The notes below the pieces were generated by a model that ran no database searches, was not told the DNA's origin, and saw only the letters and a program-made list of their open reading frames with translations. Shown here piece by piece: positions 1-4,458 of a stretch of 8,807 bases of DNA; the stretch's first letter is position 1; every line of letters starts with the position of its first letter. The stretch is from NCBI GenBank assembly GCA_036759125.1, contig DAIOVG010000120.1:1-8807 (forward strand), written 5' to 3'. The stretch comes from CAXXOK01 sp036759125 (lineage in GTDB: Bacteria > Bacillota > Clostridia > Christensenellales > Aristaeellaceae). The position numbers and the translations under genes are program-made.

Positions 1-99
1 CGCGTGCGCGTGGCCCTGGCTGCCGTAGCCGATCACCGCCATTTTCTTGCCTTTGAGTACCTCGGGTTTGCAATCCTCTTGATAATACATTTTAGCCAT
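1..99 (-). CDS. ilvC: Ketol-acid reductoisomerase, N-terminal fragment (33 codons; continues beyond window)
   Basis: This is the first 33 codons of ketol-acid reductoisomerase, which converts 2-acetolactate to 2,3-dihydroxy-isovalerate with NADPH in valine, leucine and isoleucine synthesis. The start at 97-99 gives MAKMYYQEDC, then the Rossmann-type nucleotide-binding start of the family, VIGYGSQGHAHA at about residues 22-33. The MxYY(Q/D)xD beginning and the GYGSQG loop are typical of IlvC. An AGGAGG ribosome binding site at about 109-114 lies inside the end of ilvN, and the two frames overlap by 8 bases (92-99), which suggests translational coupling. The rest of the gene is outside the window, so nothing can be said about its length or C-terminal domain. 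Identity is secure from the motif and from the ilvBN context. Confidence 0.95.
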   Translation of the reverse strand, partial: MAKMYYQEDCKPEVLKGKKMAVIGYGSQGHAHA

Positions 100-610
100 T
101 TGAAACATCCTCCTCATTCTTCTTCAGCGTGTATTCTCCGCGGCCGATGGCCGTAATCCCCGTGCGGCAGGTTTCCAGAATGTTAAACGGTTCCAGGAAG
201 GTGATAAAAGCATCCAGCTTGTCGGTATCGCCGGTCAGCTCCATGGTCACAGTCGTGGGTGTCAGGTCGCAAACCTTGGCGCGGAACACATTGGCGCCTT
301 CAAGCACCTGGCTCCTTGTGCCGCTGCCCGCGCAGACCTTGATGAGCATCAGCTCACGGCACACGGTTTGCTCAAGCTCCATGTTCTCCACAACCTTCAC
401 ATCGTGCAGCTTGCGCAACTGGTGCACCAACTGTGTGCGTACATACTCGTCCCCCACAGCCTGGATGGTAATGCGGGACAGGTGAGGGTTCTGCGTCTCC
501 CCGACAGACAGAGAGGAGATGTTGAAGCCCCGCCTGGCAAACAGCCCGGACACCCGCGTGAGAACGCCCGCTTCGTTGTTGACCAGCAGTGACAGTATCA
601 GTTTATTCAT
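92..610 (-). CDS. ilvN: Acetolactate synthase small (regulatory) subunit
   Basis: 172 codons, the usual length for the long form of the small subunit of acetolactate synthase (IlvN/IlvH). It binds the catalytic large subunit, raises its activity and normally carries the valine feedback site. The N-terminal ACT domain covers about residues 4-78 and contains NNEAGVLTRVSGLF and RRGFNISSL, the segments that form the amino-acid binding interface in this family. A C-terminal ALS small-subunit domain follows at about residues 85-158, with the family-typical TGITAIGRG near its end. The ATG at 608-610 has a good ribosome binding site (AGGGGGTGA, about 614-622) that overlaps the ilvB stop codon; the ilvB-ilvN gap is 4 bases. 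The TAA at 92-94 lies inside ilvC. Valine sensitivity is inferred from the family, not shown here. Confidence 0.96.
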   Translation of the reverse strand: MNKLILSLLVNNEAGVLTRVSGLFARRGFNISSLSVGETQNPHLSRITIQAVGDEYVRTQLVHQLRKLHDVKVVENMELEQTVCRELMLIKVCAGSGTRSQVLEGANVFRAKVCDLTPTTVTMELTGDTDKLDAFITFLEPFNILETCRTGITAIGRGEYTLKKNEEDVSNG

Positions 611-614
611 GCGT

Positions 615-2276
615 TCACCCCCTGATGATCATTTGGTTGATGGTTCCGTTGGGCGGTATCATGGGGAACACCATTTCGTCGCGGTCGATCACGATATCCA
701 CCACCACGGGCTCCTCCATGCTGAGTGCCTGATCCAGCACCGTATCGAGCTCATCCAGCTGCGATATGCGCAGGCCCTTGGCGCCAAAGGCTTCGGCGAG
801 CTTCACATAATCGGTCTTGCGTTCCAGCGTCGTGGACGAATAGCGCTTGTCAAAAAACATCGTCTGCCACTGACGCACCATACCCAACACGGAGTTGTTG
901 AGGACGAGCACCACCAGAGGCAGACGATTGGATACGGCAGTCGCCAATTCGTTCATATTCATATGGAAGCTTCCGTCGCTTGTGATGAGCACGGTTTTCT
1001 TCCCGGAGCCGATGCACGCGCCGATGGCAGCGCCCATTCCAAAGCCCATTGTGCCCAAGCCGCCGGAGGTGATGAACGTGCGGGGCTGCTGGAACGGATA
1101 GAACTGCGCGGTCCACATCTGGTGCTGACCCACGTCGGTTGCGATGCGGGCGTCTTGGGGCACGCGTTTTGCCACGCTTTGCAGCACCAGGTAGGGATTG
1201 AGCACAGCGTTGTTCATCACGGTACGGTTATCGTTGGATTGCTTGTATTCGTTGACTTCCTGCAGCCATTCAGGGTCGCTCTTGTGCAGGGGTATCCTGT
1301 TGAGCGCTTGCAGGGCTTCCTTCACATCGGCATGCATCGCCACGTAGGCGGGGATGTTCTTGCCGATCTCCGCGGGGTCGATATCAATGTGAAGCACCTT
1401 GCGGTTTTTGGAAAACTCGGATTTTTTACCGGTCGCGCGGTCGGAAAAGCGTGCGCCGATGCCGATGATCAGGTCGGACCGCCCCATGGCCTTGGTGGAC
1501 GCAAAATTACCGTGCATACCGGACATCCCCAGCATTAAGGGATGAGAACGCGGCACGGCGGACAAGCCCATCATGCTCGTGCCGATGGGTGCGCCGAGCT
1601 TCTCCGCAAATTCCAGCAGGTCTTTGCTCGCGTCCGTTGCGACCACGCCGCCGCCCGCATAGATAAACGGGCGTTTGGACGCGGCGATCAGCTCCGCCGC
1701 TTCCTTGAGCATCGCGGCGGTGGGCGCTTTGGCGTTCATTTTCCGGGTTTCCTTCGCCGGGGTGTACTCACACTTGGCCAGCTGCACATCCTTGGGAATA
1801 TCGATCAGCACGGGGCCTTTGCGGCCGGTGGACGCGAGGAAAAATGCCTCCCGCACGATATCCGCAAGCTTTTCCACGTCCTTGACCATGTAGTTATGCT
1901 TGGTAATGGGCATGGTAATTCCCTTGATGTCGACTTCCTGAAAGCTGTCGCGCCCGATAAAATCCTGCGGAACGTTGCCGGTGATGGCGATCATGGGGAT
2001 TGAGTCCAGATAGGCGTTGGCAATGCCGGTGACCAGGTTGGTCGCGCCGGGGCCAGAGGTGGCGATGACGACGCCGGTCTTGCCCGTCGCGCGGGCATAG
2101 CCGTCCGCAGCGTGGGCAGCGCCCTGCTCGTGGCAGGTGATGACATGGTTGAGCCAGTCCGCAGCGCCGTAAATTTCGTCGTAAATGTTCAATACGAATC
2201 CGCCAGGATACCCGAAAATCGTATCAACCTTTTGTTCCTTGAGCACTTCCAGTAAGATTTGTGCACCGTTGAGCAT
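615..2276 (-). CDS. ilvB: Acetolactate synthase large (catalytic) subunit
   Basis: 553 codons, normal for the catalytic subunit of acetolactate synthase. This thiamine diphosphate/FAD enzyme condenses two pyruvates to acetolactate, or pyruvate with 2-oxobutyrate, as the first common step of branched-chain amino acid synthesis. The N-terminal TPP domain has GYPGG (22-26) and the catalytic Glu50 in HEQGAAHAADGYARATG. The central domain (about 185-330) has FIYAGGG and IGIGARFSDRATG. The C-terminal TPP domain (about 365-535) has DVGQHQMW, TSGGLGTMGFG, and the Mg-binding DGS (434-436) with NN (460-461). The usual GDG reads SDG, with Ser433 in place of Gly. I chose the ATG at 2274-2276 because AAGGAGG (2283-2289) sits 6 bases before it. 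A TTG 18 bases further upstream is in frame but lies in the terminator U-tract. Expression is probably set by the upstream attenuator. Confidence 0.97.
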   Translation of the reverse strand: MLNGAQILLEVLKEQKVDTIFGYPGGFVLNIYDEIYGAADWLNHVITCHEQGAAHAADGYARATGKTGVVIATSGPGATNLVTGIANAYLDSIPMIAITGNVPQDFIGRDSFQEVDIKGITMPITKHNYMVKDVEKLADIVREAFFLASTGRKGPVLIDIPKDVQLAKCEYTPAKETRKMNAKAPTAAMLKEAAELIAASKRPFIYAGGGVVATDASKDLLEFAEKLGAPIGTSMMGLSAVPRSHPLMLGMSGMHGNFASTKAMGRSDLIIGIGARFSDRATGKKSEFSKNRKVLHIDIDPAEIGKNIPAYVAMHADVKEALQALNRIPLHKSDPEWLQEVNEYKQSNDNRTVMNNAVLNPYLVLQSVAKRVPQDARIATDVGQHQMWTAQFYPFQQPRTFITSGGLGTMGFGMGAAIGACIGSGKKTVLITSDGSFHMNMNELATAVSNRLPLVVLVLNNSVLGMVRQWQTMFFDKRYSSTTLERKTDYVKLAEAFGAKGLRISQLDELDTVLDQALSMEEPVVVDIVIDRDEMVFPMIPPNGTINQMIIRG

Positions 2277-2292
2277 GTTTCCCCTCCTTCTC

Positions 2293-2331
2293 AAAAAAAC
2301 TCCCTAAACCGCTTTGCGCAGTTTAGGGAGT
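2293..2331 (-). terminator. Intrinsic terminator in the ilvB leader (attenuator stem)
   Basis: On the minus strand ACTCCCTAAACTGC (2331-2318) pairs with GCGGTTTAGGGAGT (2312-2299) through 14 base pairs, one of them a T-G wobble. The loop is GCAAA, and a run of seven T (2299-2293) follows. It lies between the leader ORF stop codon and the ilvB ribosome binding site, inside the transcript that must reach ilvB. It therefore makes sense as a regulated, conditional terminator rather than an end-of-operon one. Its 5' arm can pair instead with an upstream copy of the 3' arm sequence (see the antiterminator entry). Confidence 0.9.
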
Positions 2332-2384
2332 GTGCTTGCTGTTTGCTTTCGCTTATGCCGTAACCCTGCACGCCTGCCTAAACT
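2320..2384 (-). promoter_or_regulatory. Candidate antiterminator (strand 2:3 pairing) of the ilvB attenuator
   Basis: AGTTTAGG at 2384-2377, inside leader codons 31-33, is perfectly complementary to CCTAAACT at 2327-2320, the middle of the terminator 5' arm. Beyond one C-C mismatch, two more pairs (AG with CT) extend the helix. GTTTAGG occurs twice, at 2383-2377 and at 2309-2303 in the terminator 3' arm, so two copies compete for one partner. That is the expected arrangement of strands 2, 3 and 4 in an attenuator. A weak strand 1 candidate is GCCTTGCC (2435-2428), which can pair with GGCAGGC (2378-2372) with one bulge. The pairings are seen by eye; the function is inferred. Confidence 0.7.
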
Positions 2385-2475
2385 TACGCGTAAGAATGTT
2401 GCCTACTACTACCAGAAGGAGCAGTACGGCAAGGCTAAGAATAATCAGGCTGAGGTTCAAGGGCTGGCCAATCAT
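2353..2475 (-). CDS. Leu/Val/Ile-rich leader peptide of the ilvBNC operon (40 aa)
   Basis: A 40-codon ORF starts at the ATG at 2473-2475 behind a strong AAGGAGAT ribosome binding site (2482-2489) and ends with TAA at 2353-2355. Of its 40 residues, 19 are Leu, Val or Ile, and 17 of these fall within residues 6-28. The core is LLLLVVV (codons 18-24, 2424-2404), encoded CTG CTC CTT CTG GTA GTA GTA. The enterobacterial ilvB leader peptide likewise carries runs of Val codons. Position supports the role: it follows a promoter, precedes a terminator with an alternative pairing, and comes before ilvB. Stalling on scarce Leu- or Val-tRNA would favour the antiterminator. The alternative is a small single-span membrane protein, since residues 6-28 are hydrophobic and followed by TRKFRQACR. 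A longer in-frame reading from a TTG at 2535 is unlikely because that TTG is the -35 box. Confidence 0.8.
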   Translation of the reverse strand: MIGQPLNLSLIILSLAVLLLLVVVGNILTRKFRQACRVTA

Positions 2476-2500
2476 CGAAAAATCTCCTTCGTATGATTTG

Positions 2501-2510
2501 TTGTATACAA
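2501..2510. promoter_or_regulatory. Palindrome TTGTATACAA over the P2 -10 box, candidate operator
   Basis: TTGTATACAA is a perfect 10-base inverted repeat covering the end of the -10 box and the bases just downstream. Its half-sites (GT...AC) resemble operators of GntR-family regulators, and a protein bound there would block polymerase. No regulator gene is in the window, so the identity of any binding protein is unknown. A palindrome this short, made partly of promoter sequence, may also be chance. Confidence 0.35.
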
Positions 2511-2535
2511 TAGCACACCGTATGGCGACTGTCAA
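2507..2535 (-). promoter_or_regulatory. Promoter P2 of the ilv leader (TTGACA-17-TATTGT)
   Basis: The minus strand shows a perfect -35 box TTGACA (2535-2530), a 17-base spacer and a -10 box TATTGT (2512-2507; four of six consensus bases). The predicted start is near 2500, about 10 bases before the leader ribosome binding site. This gives a leader RNA of roughly 225 bases ahead of ilvB. The -10 box overlaps a palindrome that may be an operator. Confidence 0.75.
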
Positions 2536-2565
2536 CCTGTTTGGTTGGTTTTTTCGCTGTACTTA

Positions 2566-2594
2566 TTTATAAACATACATCGCAGCCGTGTAAA
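2566..2594 (-). promoter_or_regulatory. Possible upstream tandem promoter P1 (TTTACA-17-TATAAA)
   Basis: TTTACA (2594-2589), a 17-base spacer and TATAAA (2571-2566) match consensus at five of six bases in each box. The site begins just after the stop codon of the TPR gene. Transcripts from it would start near 2559 and run through P2 and the whole attenuator. No convincing rho-independent terminator was seen between the TPR gene and this point. Confidence 0.5.
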
Positions 2595-2602
2595 TGGCGG
2601 GC

Positions 2603-3304
2603 TTATGCACCGATATTCAAGGATGCGAGCTTTTCTTCGATCATCTCTTTGGTGGCGTGATTAAGCGGCGAGAAGCGGCCTTCCAGCGCTTTGTTCAGCT
2701 TTTCCGCCGCGGCCTGGGTGTTGCCGTCCGCGATATCGTACTCCGCAAGAAAAAACAGCGTGTCGATCTGCCCCGGCTTCTGGGCGAGCGCTTTCAAAAA
2801 GTATTCCTTGGCCGTTTCTTTGTCGTTCTCCACCAAATAGTAGGCCTGGGCGAGGTTATCCAGCGTGATGGGATCCTCGTCGTCGTACTCCAGCGCTTCC
2901 AGGTTGAACGATACGGCCTTTTCCTTGTTCCCGGTGGCGACGTACAGATACCCCAGCGTCTGGTACACCAAACCGGAGGGGTCCTTCTGGTGCAGACCTT
3001 CCAACACACTAACCGCCTTATCATTCTCGCCAAGCTTATACACGCATACAGCGTAGTTGACAAACAGCTGTTTCCTGCTTTCCGCGTTGAGCAGCGGACT
3101 TTTCTGGTGCTCCACCAGCAGCTCCCGCGCTTTCTGATATTCGCCGGACCTAAGCAGCAGCACAGAATAGCTTAAAATATACCGGGGATCTTTCAGCCCC
3201 GATTGCATTGCTTCTTCATATAACTTCTTCGCGGCTTCGATATCGCCGCTCTGGTATTTTCGTCCGGCCGACTGGGCCTTGATGCTTGCCATGAAACTAT
3301 TCAT
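2603..3304 (-). CDS. TPR-repeat protein, third gene of the mrfAB operon
   Basis: 233 codons made almost wholly of tetratricopeptide-like helix pairs, at about residues 9-35, 42-66, 79-108, 111-144, 146-178 and 181-210. The clearest is the segment containing LVYQTLGYLYVATGNKEKA with its G/Y/A pattern. There is no signal peptide, membrane span or catalytic motif, so it is probably a cytoplasmic protein-protein scaffold. Its ATG (3302-3304) overlaps the mrfB TGA as ATGA, with AGGAGG 9 bases upstream inside mrfB, so translation is likely coupled. A second in-frame ATG at residue 5 lacks that spacing. Because it is cotranscribed with mrfA and mrfB, and mrfB also ends in TPR-like helices, it may act in the same repair process. 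That is inference: TPR proteins have many partners, and I do not recognise this one as a named family. Confidence 0.85.
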   Translation of the reverse strand: MNSFMASIKAQSAGRKYQSGDIEAAKKLYEEAMQSGLKDPRYILSYSVLLLRSGEYQKARELLVEHQKSPLLNAESRKQLFVNYAVCVYKLGENDKAVSVLEGLHQKDPSGLVYQTLGYLYVATGNKEKAVSFNLEALEYDDEDPITLDNLAQAYYLVENDKETAKEYFLKALAQKPGQIDTLFFLAEYDIADGNTQAAAEKLNKALEGRFSPLNHATKEMIEEKLASLNIGA

Positions 3305-4458
3305 CCAAGAGAACCTCCTGCGATTTTACGGCGTAAACGCGCGTAACGGTATTGTAACGCATTTCGCCGGGATTGTACAGCCTCGCCGGCCTCCAGGCCG
3401 GGTTCCGACAGGATGAGAAGCGCTTGCCGCGTATAGAGAAGCGCCTGGGAAAGGTCCCTGAGCTGGTGCTCGTACAGCTTGGCAAGGGCGACACAAACGT
3501 CGGCCGTATCCTCGCTGCTCGAGAGCATGGCGGTGTAGAGCTTTGCCGCCCGCTGCGCGTGCCCCTCCCGTTTCTCCTGCTCGGCCAGGGCGTGGAAGGC
3601 GCTTGGGCGCAGCCCGCCCTGCGCCGACAGACGAAAGCACTTTTTGGCTTTCAGCGCGTCGCCGCGCTTGTTGAGCGTACGGGCGAGCGAAAACAGGTCT
3701 TCCGGCGCCTGGATGGTTTCCGGTTTCAGGTGCAGCCTGCACAGGAAGAAAAACAACTGGGCAAGGCTTGTGATATCCTGCCGGTTATGTGCCATGATGC
3801 TGCGGATCGGCTCAAAATCCCGGTTCTCCAGATATTTGAAATAGGTCTGCGGAATCATCGCGCCGGGAATGTCGCCCTCACGGACCACGCCCAGAACGCT
3901 TTCCTCCAGGGTTTGCAGGTTGCAGCTGCCAAGCCGCAGCTTCCACAGCCTGCGGGATGGATACAGCACATCGGCATGCACGGATTCGTACTTATCGCGG
4001 AAACGGTTTAACAAAAACCGGCTTTGCAAAACCGGCATATCAAAGGTGCGGCCGTTGAAGGTGACAAGCACGGGAAACGCTTCCAGCAGGCGGCTCACTT
4101 CCTGCAAAACAAACAGCTCCTCATCATAATCCCGCATGAGATACTGTTCCACAACGAAATGATCCTGCGTAAAATACCCGATACCGACCAGAAACGCCAC
4201 CGTACCCGCTCCGCGCGAAAGCCCCGTGGTCTCGGTATCCAGAAACAGCAGATCCTGCATTTTGACTGACACGGGAAACGGAAATCCGTAGATTTCCTTG
4301 AGGATATCGGCGTTCATGTGCCGCGCGTCGGGAAACGAAGCGATTGGGTAGCGTTCCGATACCCGGTAGCAGTCCTGCGATGCGGTTTTTTTAGGCATAT
4401 CGGATTGCGCCATGTGCTCGGCGCTGATCATCCGCAGTTTATCGCTCAGGCTTGGCAT
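3301..4458 (-). CDS. mrfB: MrfB/YprB-type DEDD exonuclease with TPR tail
   Basis: 385 codons. It resembles YprB (MrfB) of Bacillus subtilis, the exonuclease partner of the YprA helicase in repair of mitomycin C damage. The RNase H-like exonuclease domain covers about residues 68-245. LFLDTETTGLSRGAGT supplies Asp74 and Glu76, VTFNGRTFDMPVL supplies Asp140, and HNRQDITSL supplies His224 and Asp228. Together these are the four acidic metal ligands of the DEDD superfamily, and all are present. The C-terminal part (about 250-355) holds three helix pairs that look like TPRs. The ATG at 4456-4458 lies 13 bases inside the end of mrfA, with a modest GGGAG site upstream, so coupling to mrfA is likely. 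The protein has no signal or membrane segment. The symbol rests on domain content and on adjacency to mrfA. Confidence 0.88.
   Translation of the reverse strand: MPSLSDKLRMISAEHMAQSDMPKKTASQDCYRVSERYPIASFPDARHMNADILKEIYGFPFPVSVKMQDLLFLDTETTGLSRGAGTVAFLVGIGYFTQDHFVVEQYLMRDYDEELFVLQEVSRLLEAFPVLVTFNGRTFDMPVLQSRFLLNRFRDKYESVHADVLYPSRRLWKLRLGSCNLQTLEESVLGVVREGDIPGAMIPQTYFKYLENRDFEPIRSIMAHNRQDITSLAQLFFFLCRLHLKPETIQAPEDLFSLARTLNKRGDALKAKKCFRLSAQGGLRPSAFHALAEQEKREGHAQRAAKLYTAMLSSSEDTADVCVALAKLYEHQLRDLSQALLYTRQALLILSEPGLEAGEAVQSRRNALQYRYARLRRKIAGGSLG

Noticed and set aside
2277..2294. TTG start at 2294 for ilvB, adding six residues (MRRRGN)
   Set aside because: The added codons are the U-tract end and the ribosome binding site itself. 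The ATG at 2276 has AAGGAGG at proper spacing and gives the usual family N-terminus.
2471..2485. CodY-like site GATTTTTCGATGATT
   Set aside because: It differs from the AATTTTCWGAAAATT consensus at five positions and overlaps the ribosome binding site and start codon of the leader ORF, which explain the sequence better.
2476..2535. Longer version of the leader ORF starting with TTG at 2535
   Set aside because: That TTG is the first three bases of the TTGACA -35 box, and there is no ribosome binding site before it. The ATG at 2475 has a strong one.
2533..2547. Inverted repeat CAACC-AAACA-GGTTG overlapping the P2 -35 box; on the plus strand it is followed by a T run and looks like a weak terminator
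   Set aside because: The stem is only 5 bp, there is no plus-strand gene for it to terminate, and part of it is the -35 box. It could be an operator, but nothing supports that beyond the short repeat.
2277..2602. T-box riboswitch upstream of ilvB
   Set aside because: No sequence like the conserved T-box (AGGGTGGNACCGCG) is present on the minus strand, and the leader is short for a T-box with Stem I.
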